DNA of 64,000 bases from JBFWPF01 sp050250135 (GTDB lineage Bacteria > Chlamydiota > Chlamydiia > Chlamydiales > JAFEGQ01): NCBI GenBank assembly GCA_050250135.1, contig JBFWPF010000008.1:1-64000 (forward strand), given 5' to 3'. Of this stretch, positions 33,273 through 41,659 are shown in pieces (position 1 is the stretch's first letter; the number at the start of each line of letters is the position of its first letter). The translations under genes and the position numbers were made by a program. Below the pieces are notes generated by a model. That model was given only the letters and a program-made list of their open reading frames with translations. It ran no database searches and was not told the origin of the DNA.

Positions 33273-34152
33273 CCGACCAGTCCACGGTACCCAAGATGAC
33301 ACCGCCGAGGCAGAGGGCAGTTGCGGCCCAGTTGACCCGCTCCCGGTAGAGAGCTTGGCTCCACAGATTGGAGAGGACGATGACGAGGACGGCAAAGAGG
33401 GGGTAGATCATCGCATTTTGAACCGGAGTGGCAACCTCAGGGGCCACGATAAGGAAGAAGGTACACCCCCCGTTGGTGATCCCCCCGAGCACCCCGTAGA
33501 TCACCTCTGAAGGGAGGGGGCGCCGCTTTTCTTGCCTCAGGTAGATCACGACCTGCATCCAGGTGGCCGCAACAAAGATCATCGGGTTAAACCACTGGGA
33601 ACTCTCGGGGAGAAGGGTCCCCCCTTTGATCAACATCGCCCGCCAGTGGAGGAGGCAGAGGAGCAAAACGTGGAGGAGGAAGGCGCTCCCGGCAAAAAGG
33701 GCCCACTGCCGCTTGTTGACTCCACCCCCAATCCCCCAGCTCGCCCAGAAAAGGCCGACCACGACAAGGGCCGAGCCGATCCCATGCCAAAGGGTGTAGG
33801 AGGAGGCCCAGCTCCCCTTAAAGGCAAGGGCCATCACAATGGCGGGCATCACGGTCGCCGAATTGAGGGAGGCAAGGGTGAGCCCTGCGGGCCCCTTTTC
33901 CATCGCCTTTCCGAGGCTCCACATCATGACGCCAAGGATCGCTCCGCCGATCAGCCCCATCGAGATCGCCGGGCCGCTAAAGGAGTACTGACCGGTTCGG
34001 ACCGGGCTTAAGAAGATCGCGACGACGAGGGAGAGGCCAAGCTGGAAGACCAGGTAGGCCCGGGTCGACCCCCCAGTATCGATGCTCTTGCGCATGAAGA
34101 GGTTAGACGTGGACGCCAGACACGCAGCGAGAAGGATAATCAAGATAGCCAT
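33262..34152 (-). CDS. DMT/EamA-type transporter
   Basis: An integral membrane protein of 296 residues with about ten hydrophobic helices in two halves, the pattern of drug/metabolite (EamA/DMT) transporters. Chlamydiae use DMT carriers for metabolite uptake, but the substrate cannot be told from sequence. ATG 34152 is chosen because it begins the first helix (MAILIILLAACLAS) with a GGGGG run 5 nt upstream. Longer in-frame starts would add a hydrophilic 27-residue extension reaching into rsmD. Confidence 0.78.
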   Translation of the reverse strand: MAILIILLAACLASTSNLFMRKSIDTGGSTRAYLVFQLGLSLVVAIFLSPVRTGQYSFSGPAISMGLIGGAILGVMMWSLGKAMEKGPAGLTLASLNSATVMPAIVMALAFKGSWASSYTLWHGIGSALVVVGLFWASWGIGGGVNKRQWALFAGSAFLLHVLLLCLLHWRAMLIKGGTLLPESSQWFNPMIFVAATWMQVVIYLRQEKRRPLPSEVIYGVLGGITNGGCTFFLIVAPEVATPVQNAMIYPLFAVLVIVLSNLWSQALYRERVNWAATALCLGGVILGTVDWSAIG

Positions 34153-34206
34153 ACGCACCCCCAAATCTCTAAAGAGGGTAAAATAGTGGCCGCGAGGTGT
34201 CAAGAA

Positions 34207-34728
34207 ATGACCAGGATTTTGGGAGGAAAGCATCGGGGGCGGCCGCTGAAAGTCCCCCGCTCAGGGCTCCGCCCCTCCATGGGGCAACTCAAGGGGGCCC
34301 TCTTTAGCATCATCGGCCCCTCGATTGAGGGGGCCCGCTTTCTCGACCTCTTTGCCGGGTCGGGGGCGGTCGGCCTCGAGGCCCTTAGCCGAGGGGCCGC
34401 CCTCGCCTGCTTTGTCGAACGGGATCGGAAGGGGTGTTCGATTATCAAGGAAAATATCTCCTTGTTGGGAGAGGAGGGGGAGGTGGTGGCGGCCGATGTC
34501 GACTCTTTCCTCGGCGCCTATCGGGGCCCCCCGTTCGACCTGATCTTTGCCGACCCCCCTTATGGGTTGGAGTGGGAGCCGAGTCGGCTGATTCCCCTCT
34601 TGCGGCCTGGGGGCTCATGCTTTATTGAGGAGGGGAGAGGGGCCCCGCCTCCCGACCTAAGCCCCCTTGTGTGGGTAAAGGAGCGCCGCTATGGGGGCTC
34701 GAGTCTTTACGAATGGAGAGCAACATGA
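34207..34728 (+). CDS. rsmD: 16S rRNA (guanine-966 N2)-methyltransferase
   Basis: A SAM-dependent rRNA methyltransferase of the RsmD family, 173 residues. It begins MTRILGGKHRGRPL, the typical start, and shows the SAM-binding FLDLFAGSGAVGLEALSRGA (about 45-65) and catalytic DPPY (FADPPYG, near residue 118). GAGGTG lies 8 nt before ATG 34207; an earlier in-frame start is less likely. The stop overlaps the coaD start (ATGA), a common rsmD-coaD coupling. Confidence 0.92.
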   Translation: MTRILGGKHRGRPLKVPRSGLRPSMGQLKGALFSIIGPSIEGARFLDLFAGSGAVGLEALSRGAALACFVERDRKGCSIIKENISLLGEEGEVVAADVDSFLGAYRGPPFDLIFADPPYGLEWEPSRLIPLLRPGGSCFIEEGRGAPPPDLSPLVWVKERRYGGSSLYEWRAT

Positions 34729-35195
34729 AGGCCCTCTTTGCTGGCACTTTTGATCCTCCGACGCTCGGTCACCTCGATCTGATCGATCGGGCCTGCCGCC
34801 TTTTTGAGCACCTGATTGTGGGGATCCCCGATGAGGGGGGGAAGGGGCTCTTTTCCCCTGCTCAGCGGCTCGAGATGATGAAACGGGTGGTGGCCCATCT
34901 GCCGCGCGTGGAGGTCGCCTCCTTTTCGGGCCTTACGGCTGAGTATGCAAGAAGAAGGGAGGTTACGGTCCTTCTGAGGGGGGTCCGTTCCACCGTTGAC
35001 TTCGAGTACGAGAAGGGGCTTACCCTGTCGAATCGGCGGATAAACGGCTATGAGACCCTCTATCTCCTCTCAAGCGGGGCCCATGCCTACACGAGCAGCG
35101 CTATCATCCGCGATATCGCCCGGGCAGGAGGGGATCTAAGGCCCTTCGTCCCCGAAGTCATCGTCGAGGAAGTTGCGGCTCAGTTTAGGCGCTGA
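34725..35195 (+). CDS. coaD: Phosphopantetheine adenylyltransferase
   Basis: This enzyme catalyses the penultimate step of coenzyme A synthesis. The 156-residue protein has the nucleotidyl-transferase signature GTFDPPTLGH (residues 7-16), the LLRGVRS region and the C-terminal AYTSSAIIRDIA motif. The ATG overlaps the rsmD stop by 4 nt. Its 3' end overlaps the MORN-type gene by 16 bp in convergent orientation. Confidence 0.94.
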   Translation: MKALFAGTFDPPTLGHLDLIDRACRLFEHLIVGIPDEGGKGLFSPAQRLEMMKRVVAHLPRVEVASFSGLTAEYARRREVTVLLRGVRSTVDFEYEKGLTLSNRRINGYETLYLLSSGAHAYTSSAIIRDIARAGGDLRPFVPEVIVEEVAAQFRR

Positions 35196-37729
35196 CCCAT
35201 TTCGTAGGCGACTTGGCTGGCGTTCCCCTCCCGATCGAAGACCTTTTTGATCCCATCGAGTTTATCCTGGCGGTAGGTCTGGAGGAGGCGGGGGGAGCCA
35301 TCATCGTAGTACTTGTTGAAGATCCCCTCTCTCCTGCCCCCTTTGTACTCGGCCTCAAAGACCAGGACACCGGCCTCATTCCACTCCTTAGCGACCCCCT
35401 CAAGCTCCCCCCTCTCATAGTGGGAGAGGCTAGCGAGTCCGCCGCCGAGGAAAAAGGCCTTCTCATCCCCTACCTTTAGGTCATCGTCATAGTTGACCTG
35501 GCGAAACACAGTCCCCGAAGGGTAGTACTGGAGGCAGGGCCCCTGCCGCTTGTCCCCCTTGTAGGCGATGGTCATCTGGAGCCTCCCCTGCTCATCGTAG
35601 ATGGAGGAGATCCCCTCCTTTTGCCCCCCCCTATAGAAGTGGCTCGCCCGCTTCTTGCCGCTGGGGGCATACTCGACCACCTCCCCATCGAGTTTGTCCT
35701 CATGGTAGTGGGCCTGGAAGGCGACGAGCCGCTGCCCCAGCTCATTCGGTGGGAAGGTAACGGTGTGGAGCCCCTCCTTTCGGTGGTCCTTATAGTGGTA
35801 AACGACCTCCCGGCCATCTCCCTCCCGATGGAGGGAGCGCCCTTGAAGGTTGCCCCGCTCAAAATGGGCCTCCTCGATCAGCTCCCCCTCCTCGTTCCAG
35901 AGGGCCTTTTGCCCATGCATGACCCCGTCGTCGTAGGAGGCAAAGGCCTGCATTTTTCCCGAAGGGTGGAAGGCGGTCTGCTCGCCGTGGAGCTTCCCCT
36001 CCTTGTAGTTGGCTAGCTTAGCGAGTTGCTTGTCGGTGCCGGGGAAAAACTCCTTGTGGGCCCCAATCGGTTTCCCCTCCTTGTAGCTCTGCTTGAGGTG
36101 GAGGGTCCCATCCTCATGCCAGGCGGTCAACTCTCCGTCCGGGAGGTCCCCTTTGAAGTGGGCCAGGCTCTTGCGCTGCCCATTCTCGTAGTACCACTCC
36201 TCCTTCCCCTCCCGCTTTCCATGGGAGAGGCGGACCGAATAGGCCAGCTTGTCCTTAGCGTGCCACATCTGCATCAGGCCGTGGGGCTGCCCCTCCTTGT
36301 AGGCGAGCTCTAAGCGGAGGGAGCCGTCGGGGTTCCACTCCTTGTAGGAGCCATGCCGCTCCCCCTTTTTGTAGTGGGCCTCTAGGGTTTGGGTCCCGTC
36401 GTCGAGCCATTCGGCGACCTTCCCATCCAAAGCACCTGCACTATACTGCTCGATCCTCCTCTTTTGCCCACCGGGATGCCACATCTCAAGGAGCCCTTGG
36501 GGCTCCCCCTCCTTAAGGCGGGAGCGCAAGGCAATCTGCCCATTGTCGTAGTACTCCTCGTGGAGGCCGTCCCGCTTTTGGTTGCGGAAGGAGGTGGTGC
36601 ACCTAAGGATCCCTGACTCGTGCCACTCCTCCTGCTTCCCCTCGAGCTCCCCTTGCTTGTAGTTAAAGGAGAAGTGGAGATTCCCGTTCGGGTACCACTC
36701 TTGGAAGGGGCCGTGCCGTTTCTCCCCCTCCATCCCGTAGCGCCGGCAGGGGCGCCCATCCTCATAAAATTCCTCGATCGATCCCTTGAGCTTCCCCTGT
36801 TGATCGTACTCGGCAACAAAGGCGAGCTGCTCGGGCGAGTGGCGGAGCCAGTGGCGCCCCACCGCCTTCCCCTCGCGCCACTCAGCCTCCCCCTTCACCT
36901 TTCCATCGGGGAAAAAGGCCTGCTCCTTCCCGTGACGAACACCCCCCTTGTAGGGGGTTCGGAGGGAGGCCCTCCCCTCTTCGTAGTAGGCGATGTGGGT
37001 CCCGGTCGGCTCCCCTGCCTGATAGTCCTGCACACTGGCGATCGCCCCAGATTCGTAATAGGTAGTCACAGCGGGCTGATTCCCCTCACCCGAGAGCTTT
37101 CCCTGCCGAAAGCGGCGGGTCGCCTTTAGGGCCCCACTGGGGTACCATTCGCTCATCAACCCGTCTACAAGTCCTTGAGAATAAGGGACTTCGGCAATTT
37201 TAGCCCCCGACTCATCGTATTGCGTAAAGAGCCCCTCCTCCGACCCGTCGACATAGCGCCCTTCGGAGAGGAGGGTCCCCTTTTCATCCATCTGAGACCA
37301 GGCTCCGTGGCGCTGCCCCTCTTTCATCCCATACCGGGCCCCTACCTGCCCCCCTTCGTGGTACTCAACGACCGGGCCGTGGAGGACCCCCTCATTGTAA
37401 AAGACGACCCTTTCCATCGCTCCGGAGGGGTAGTAGGTGACCCCTACCCCGTGGTAGACCGGCTCGCCCCCCGCAGCCAGGAGGTCCCTCTCGCTGGCAA
37501 TCTTCCCGTTTTGGTGGAAGGTCAGCTCCTTCACGGGGACCTCGGCTCCCCCCTCTCCCACCTCGTAGAAAAGGGCCCTTTTCGCCCCCCCCGCTTGGTG
37601 AGCCTCCGCGATCACACACCGCCAGTTGGGCTCTCGGCGCCGTAGCTCCGATACCACCGGGACGACCTCGTCGCTCACAGAGGCAAAGAGGGGCGCAAAG
37701 GCGAGGATAAAAAGAAGCAGGCCTTTCAT
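35180..37729 (-). CDS. Giant secreted MORN-variant repeat protein
   Basis: An 849-residue protein with a signal peptide (MKGLLLFILAFAPLFASVS). After it come tens of units of about 23-25 residues of the form G-x-x-x-E-Y-Y-x-x-G-x-h-x-x-x-x-x-Y-x-x-G-x-x-x-G, such as EYYDNGQIALRSRLKEGEPQG. These match the MORN-variant repeat (YwqK-like antitoxin family in databases). They form extended beta-hairpin solenoids. Function is unknown; the signal peptide argues for an envelope or secreted role rather than a cytoplasmic antitoxin. AGGAG lies 7 nt before the ATG. Confidence 0.85.
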   Translation of the reverse strand: MKGLLLFILAFAPLFASVSDEVVPVVSELRRREPNWRCVIAEAHQAGGAKRALFYEVGEGGAEVPVKELTFHQNGKIASERDLLAAGGEPVYHGVGVTYYPSGAMERVVFYNEGVLHGPVVEYHEGGQVGARYGMKEGQRHGAWSQMDEKGTLLSEGRYVDGSEEGLFTQYDESGAKIAEVPYSQGLVDGLMSEWYPSGALKATRRFRQGKLSGEGNQPAVTTYYESGAIASVQDYQAGEPTGTHIAYYEEGRASLRTPYKGGVRHGKEQAFFPDGKVKGEAEWREGKAVGRHWLRHSPEQLAFVAEYDQQGKLKGSIEEFYEDGRPCRRYGMEGEKRHGPFQEWYPNGNLHFSFNYKQGELEGKQEEWHESGILRCTTSFRNQKRDGLHEEYYDNGQIALRSRLKEGEPQGLLEMWHPGGQKRRIEQYSAGALDGKVAEWLDDGTQTLEAHYKKGERHGSYKEWNPDGSLRLELAYKEGQPHGLMQMWHAKDKLAYSVRLSHGKREGKEEWYYENGQRKSLAHFKGDLPDGELTAWHEDGTLHLKQSYKEGKPIGAHKEFFPGTDKQLAKLANYKEGKLHGEQTAFHPSGKMQAFASYDDGVMHGQKALWNEEGELIEEAHFERGNLQGRSLHREGDGREVVYHYKDHRKEGLHTVTFPPNELGQRLVAFQAHYHEDKLDGEVVEYAPSGKKRASHFYRGGQKEGISSIYDEQGRLQMTIAYKGDKRQGPCLQYYPSGTVFRQVNYDDDLKVGDEKAFFLGGGLASLSHYERGELEGVAKEWNEAGVLVFEAEYKGGRREGIFNKYYDDGSPRLLQTYRQDKLDGIKKVFDREGNASQVAYEMGQRLN

Positions 37730-37835
37730 AGGTGTCTCCTATTAATGAGGTGGTGCCCTTTTTACCCCCGATTGCACCTATCGTCAAGAAGTACGCCTTA
37801 CGAACGCTAACTTTCAGCCCCCATTTCCAAAAAAA

Positions 37836-37864
37836 TTGGACAGAAAACTTTTAACATCTTACAT
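37836..37864 (+). promoter_or_regulatory. Candidate promoter of the RiPP-type operon
   Basis: TTGGAC (37836), 17 nt, TTACAT (37859). Downstream, GAGG-N5-CCTC at 37874-37886 could form a small hairpin in the leader. I see no recognisable metal-responsive operator. Confidence 0.35.
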
Positions 37865-37913
37865 GGAGGGCTATGAGGTCATTCCTCGTGTAAACGTTCC
37901 TAGGAGAGTACAC

Positions 37914-38372
37914 ATGGACAAGAAAAAACTCGCTGGCTACGCCCTGATGGGTCTTAGCAGCGCCCTGCTGATCGGTTGCCAACAGAACGCTGGCAAGCCA
38001 TCTCAGCAGAAAAGCAATAACGGTAAAAGCAAATCGGAGCAGTCCGCTCTAGTCGGCAATGGCAAGAACGGCTCCCAACCTGCCAAAATGACACCGCAAG
38101 AGCAATCCTTCTACAACAAGCTTAGCGCTCAAGGGAAGAAGGACTTCGAAGCGATGAGCAGCGCCGATCGTCAAAAGGCGATGAAAGAGGCCAACAACTG
38201 CGCCAGCAAAAACAGCTGTAAAGGGCTGGGCGGCTGCAGCACGAGCGAACATTCCTGCATGGGACAAAACGACTGCAAAGGGAAAGGGGGATGCTCCAAA
38301 ACTCCCGACGAGTCGGTTAGCCTCATGAAGAAGGTGTCGACAGGCGGCAGTAACGGTTCTAGCCGCTACTAG
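37914..38372 (+). CDS. Cys-rich lipoprotein, probable bufferin-type RiPP precursor
   Basis: A 152-residue protein. MDKKKLAGYALMGLSSALLIGC is a lipoprotein signal with lipobox LIGC (C22). A Lys/Asn/Ser/Gln-rich linker follows, then a helical segment (about 60-95). The Cys-rich core has two units, CASKNSCKGLGGC (96-108) and CMGQNDCKGKGGC (115-127), each C-x5-C-x5-C. Directly downstream are DUF692/MNIO and DUF2063 genes, the partners that install metal-binding modifications on such precursors. AGGAG precedes ATG 37914; earlier in-frame starts would bury the signal. A plain Cys-rich lipoprotein is the alternative, but the genetic context argues against it. Confidence 0.75.
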   Translation: MDKKKLAGYALMGLSSALLIGCQQNAGKPSQQKSNNGKSKSEQSALVGNGKNGSQPAKMTPQEQSFYNKLSAQGKKDFEAMSSADRQKAMKEANNCASKNSCKGLGGCSTSEHSCMGQNDCKGKGGCSKTPDESVSLMKKVSTGGSNGSSRY

Positions 38373-38394
38373 ACCGTTTTTGATCGACAAGGAG

Positions 38395-38435
38395 AGGGTC
38401 ACTGGTCCAGAATCGGGTCAGTGACCCTTTTTTTT
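38395..38435 (+). terminator. Intrinsic terminator/attenuator between precursor and enzyme genes
   Basis: AGGGTCACTG (38395-38404) pairs perfectly with CAGTGACCCT (38419-38428) around a 14-nt loop, followed by eight T residues (38428-38435). It lies within the operon, between the precursor and the MNIO gene. Partial read-through would give much more precursor than enzyme. Confidence 0.85.
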
Positions 38436-38446
38436 GGAGGTGGAGG

Positions 38447-39280
38447 ATGAAGGCGGCTATCCCTAGACTCGGGATCGGGATCGGATTGCGGATCCCCCAC
38501 TACCAGGAGATCTTCTCCACCTGGCCTGAGATCGACTGGTTTGAGATCATCAGCGAGAACTTCATGGTCGAAGGGGGTAAACCGATCGAAAACCTCGAAC
38601 GGATCCTTGAGCGCTACCCAGTCGTCCAGCACGGGGTCAACCTCGCGATCGGCAGCCCCGATCCCCTCAACTGGGACTACCTAAAGCGGCTTAAAGCGCT
38701 AACGCGCAAAACCAAGACCCCCTGGCTCTCCGACCACCTCTGCTGGGGAAGGTTGCCCGGCCGTCACTACCACGACCTCCTCCCCCTCCCCTACACACAG
38801 GAGGTGATCGACTATGTCGCCGAGCGGGCCCGGATCGTCCAGGACTACCTCGAGATCCCCTTTGCCCTCGAAAACCTCTCCTCCTACGTCACCTTCAACG
38901 ACGACCAGATGAACGAATGGGAATTCTACACCGCCGTCGTAGAAAAGGCGGACATCTACATGATGCTCGATGTGAACAACATCTACGTCTCCAGCCGCAA
39001 CCACAACTTTGAGCCGGAGGAGTACTGGAAGAGCATCCCAATGGAGCGGGTCCTCCAGATCCACCTAGCGGGCCACACCGATCATGGGGATTACTGCCTC
39101 GACACCCACAACGATTACGTCCGAGATGAGGTGTGGGAGATCTACGCCAAGGTCTGGCCCCTCACTGGCGGTGTCTCCACTCTCCTCGAGTGGGACGACG
39201 ACTTTGTTAGCTTTGAGGAGACCTGGAAGGAGGCGCTCAAGGCAAAGGCCTTCCAACAGGAGATTGCAGCCCATGTATGA
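38447..39280 (+). CDS. DUF692/MNIO-family iron-dependent peptide-modifying enzyme
   Basis: A 277-residue TIM-barrel protein of the DUF692 family (multinuclear non-heme iron oxidative enzymes, BufB-like), which modify cysteines of partner peptides. Family hallmarks are seen in order: GIGIGLRIPHY, FEIISENFM, HGVNLAIGSPDPLNWDYL, TPWLSDHLCW, the ALENLSSYV glutamate, LDVNNIYV, HLAGHTDHGD with DTHNDYV, and LLEWDDD. These supply the His/Asp/Glu ligands. GGAGG lies 7 nt upstream of the ATG. It overlaps the DUF2063 gene by 8 nt. Confidence 0.92.
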   Translation: MKAAIPRLGIGIGLRIPHYQEIFSTWPEIDWFEIISENFMVEGGKPIENLERILERYPVVQHGVNLAIGSPDPLNWDYLKRLKALTRKTKTPWLSDHLCWGRLPGRHYHDLLPLPYTQEVIDYVAERARIVQDYLEIPFALENLSSYVTFNDDQMNEWEFYTAVVEKADIYMMLDVNNIYVSSRNHNFEPEEYWKSIPMERVLQIHLAGHTDHGDYCLDTHNDYVRDEVWEIYAKVWPLTGGVSTLLEWDDDFVSFEETWKEALKAKAFQQEIAAHV

Positions 39281-40067
39281 CACCCATGCCCCCTCCAGTT
39301 TGGTCCGGGTCCAAAGGTGGTTTGGCTCGATCATCAGCCGCCCCCTAAACGACGGGGGGGGGATCCAGGCCACCACACCCCGCCTTGCCCCCATCGAACT
39401 CGAGGCTACCGAGTTCATCCGGCCGAGCAAAACCATGCGCTCCCACCAGCGGATCGAGCTCTACAACCAGCAGTACTGGTGGCGCCTTATCGATGTGATG
39501 CAGGAGACCTATGCCCTCACCTGTGCCCTCTACGGCTACGACATGTTCAACTTTGAAATGGCGGTCCCCTACCTCGACAGCCACCCGCCGTGCAGCTGGT
39601 CGCTCAACCACCTCGGCGAGGGGTTTGCTGAGGGGCTAGAGGGGCGGGCTCGGGCCGCAGCAACGCTCGACTGGGCCTACCACACCGGCTTTACTGCCGC
39701 CCACCACCCCTCTATCCGTGAGGTAGGGGGGGACCCTACTGAGTGGATGGAGAGGGCGATTCAGCTTCAACCCCACCTTGCCCTCATCACCCTCGCCTAC
39801 CCCTATCCCCAGGTGCGCAAGAGGATACTCGCTGGAGAGGAGGTGGAGGTGGAGGAGAGGCCCACCCACTACGCGATCTACCGCAACCGGCAAAATGGGA
39901 TGACCTATAAGGAGCTTGCGGAAGGGGAGCTCCACCTCCTCCTCGCCATCAAAGGGGGAAAAACCCTCCACGAGGCGGCCGATCTCCTTGAGGAGTCGCA
40001 GGCGGAATCCCTCGCCTACTGGGTTCAGGACTGGATTTTGAGGGACTGGTTGTATGGAGTGGCATGA
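39273..40067 (+). CDS. DUF2063-family partner protein (BufC-like)
   Basis: A 264-residue protein that resembles the DUF2063 family, which accompanies DUF692 enzymes and helps present the precursor peptide. The N-terminal domain has LVRVQRWFGSII and the conserved RIELYNQQYWWRLIDVMQETY; a helical C-terminal part follows. The ATG at 39273 is taken because the family-like sequence starts there; it overlaps the MNIO stop by 8 nt. The longer upstream open frame is antisense-like Arg/Ser-rich sequence. The gene overlaps the next one by 14 nt. Confidence 0.85.
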   Translation: MYDTHAPSSLVRVQRWFGSIISRPLNDGGGIQATTPRLAPIELEATEFIRPSKTMRSHQRIELYNQQYWWRLIDVMQETYALTCALYGYDMFNFEMAVPYLDSHPPCSWSLNHLGEGFAEGLEGRARAAATLDWAYHTGFTAAHHPSIREVGGDPTEWMERAIQLQPHLALITLAYPYPQVRKRILAGEEVEVEERPTHYAIYRNRQNGMTYKELAEGELHLLLAIKGGKTLHEAADLLEESQAESLAYWVQDWILRDWLYGVA

Positions 40068-40809
40068 GAAGGGGGGGCTAAAGTGGCTCACCTACGAGGT
40101 CTTTAACGAGTGCCCCGAGCTCGTTGCCGCCACCTTCTCCCGCCACGGCGGCGTGAGCAAGGCGCCCTATGACACCCTCAACGTCGGTGATGCTGTCGGC
40201 GATGATCCCAAGAGCGTTAGCCAGAACATCGCCCGTGTTCGGCAAGCGATGGGCCTTTCCAAGTTGATCGGCTCCGAACAGGTTCACAAGACGGCGGTCA
40301 CCACCGTCACCCCCGCCTCGCCCGATCTGATCCCGGCAACCGATGGTCTGATCACCACCACACCCGGTATTGGAGTGATGGGGAGGCATGCCGATTGCCA
40401 GGTGGCGATCTTCTACGACCCCATCCGGAAGGTGGCAGCGACCGCTCATTCGGGATGGCGCGGGTCGGTTCAGAATATCTACGCCGTCGTGATCAACCGG
40501 CTCGAAAAGGAGTGCCGAAGCCGCCCCGAGAATCTCCTCTGCGCTATCTCACCGTCGCTCGGCCCCGAAGAGGCCGAGTTTGTGCACTACCGCGAGGAGC
40601 TTCCGGAGCCCTTCTGGGACCATCAGACCGGAGGCAACCACTTCGACTTTTGGGAGATCAGCTACGAGCAGCTAATTGAGGCGGGTCTGCTGCCCGACCA
40701 TATCGAAATCGCCCGCTACTCCAATTACAAGGACGCCGAGAACTTTTTCTCCTACCGGCGCGACAAAAAGACCGGAAGGAACCCTACTTTAGTTGCTCTA
40801 AGACCTTGA
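40054..40809 (+). CDS. pgeF: PgeF/YfiH-family laccase-domain protein
   Basis: A 251-residue protein of the multicopper-polyphenol-oxidase-like (DUF152/YfiH/PgeF) family. Members act as purine nucleoside phosphorylases/deaminases or in peptidoglycan editing. Metal-binding motifs are visible: EQVHKTAV, GRHADCQVAIFYD and AHSGWRGSVQNIY. The overlap with the DUF2063 gene makes it the last gene of the RiPP-type operon; the functional link is unknown. Its 3' end overlaps the oxidoreductase gene by 26 bp. Confidence 0.88.
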   Translation: MEWHEKGGLKWLTYEVFNECPELVAATFSRHGGVSKAPYDTLNVGDAVGDDPKSVSQNIARVRQAMGLSKLIGSEQVHKTAVTTVTPASPDLIPATDGLITTTPGIGVMGRHADCQVAIFYDPIRKVAATAHSGWRGSVQNIYAVVINRLEKECRSRPENLLCAISPSLGPEEAEFVHYREELPEPFWDHQTGGNHFDFWEISYEQLIEAGLLPDHIEIARYSNYKDAENFFSYRRDKKTGRNPTLVALRP

Positions 40810-41659
40810 GCCCCTGCAAAGCCGCGCTGCCGTCAGTAAGGGGCCTTTTCCGCTCCTCACAACAGGCCAAAAAGTGGCGACACTCCTCTTTCAGCGGCTC
40901 AGCCTGTGCAACGGCAACGGCCTTCCCATCCAACATGAGTTTCTCTCCCCAGGGGCGAACATCATCAAAGACAAGGGCCCCCTTATCGCCCACCACCGTC
41001 AGCTTGTGCTCCTTATAGGGGGAGACGCAGCTCAAGTAACAGTGAGCCGCCACTCCACTGGGGAAGGTCATGTGAAGGGTGCGAATATCGTCTACCTTCC
41101 CCGCCACCGCCGTCCCCCTATCACCGCCAACCCTCTCAGGCATCTCCCCAACAAGGGGAAGGATCAGGGAGAGGTCGTGCGGCCCATAATTCCAGAGCAC
41201 ACTCTCAACCCCCTTCATCCGGTCGTTGGCCAGCCGGTGGGAGGCGAGGTAGCGGAGAGTGCCAACGGCCCCCTCTTTGACGAGCTCCTGGAGGCGGACA
41301 TAGGCGGGGTGGTAGCGGAGGATATGGCCTACCATCAGGATCCGCCCCCTCTCCTCGGCCAGCTGGATCAGCTCCTCTCCCTCTTTGACGGAGAGGGCGA
41401 GGGGTTTCTCCACAAACACATCCTTGCCGGCGAGGAGGGCCCGCTTGGCGAGCGAATAGTGGGTTGCAGAGGGGGTAGCGATCGCCACTCGGGTGATATC
41501 GGGGTGATTCAGCACCCCTTCAAAGTCGGCGATCACCTCGACACCGGGGACCTCAGGGAGATAGATGTCACAGACGAGGCGAAGGGCACCGAGGGCGTCA
41601 AAGTTGCGGAGGAGGTTCTTCCCCCACCTGCCGGCTCCGACAAGGGCTAGTGATCGCAC
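40784..41659 (-). CDS. Gfo/Idh/MocA-family oxidoreductase, WbpB/WlbA- or GnnA-like
   Basis: A 291-residue NAD(P)-dependent sugar oxidoreductase. The N-terminal Rossmann motif is VGAGRWGKNLLRN (7-19), EKPLAL (about 84-89) is the family lysine-proline motif, and GHILRYHPAY follows. Relatives next to DegT aminotransferases oxidise C3 of UDP-GlcNAc or UDP-GlcNAcA. It starts with GTG and overlaps the aminotransferase stop by 13 nt, so the two act together. The exact substrate is not decidable here. Confidence 0.85.
   Translation of the reverse strand: MRSLALVGAGRWGKNLLRNFDALGALRLVCDIYLPEVPGVEVIADFEGVLNHPDITRVAIATPSATHYSLAKRALLAGKDVFVEKPLALSVKEGEELIQLAEERGRILMVGHILRYHPAYVRLQELVKEGAVGTLRYLASHRLANDRMKGVESVLWNYGPHDLSLILPLVGEMPERVGGDRGTAVAGKVDDIRTLHMTFPSGVAAHCYLSCVSPYKEHKLTVVGDKGALVFDDVRPWGEKLMLDGKAVAVAQAEPLKEECRHFLACCEERKRPLTDGSAALQGLKVLEQLK

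Noticed and set aside
39084..39272. Upstream extension of the DUF2063 gene
   Set aside because: The 63 extra residues are Arg/Ser/Thr-rich out-of-frame translation of the DUF692 gene; the family-like sequence begins at 39273.
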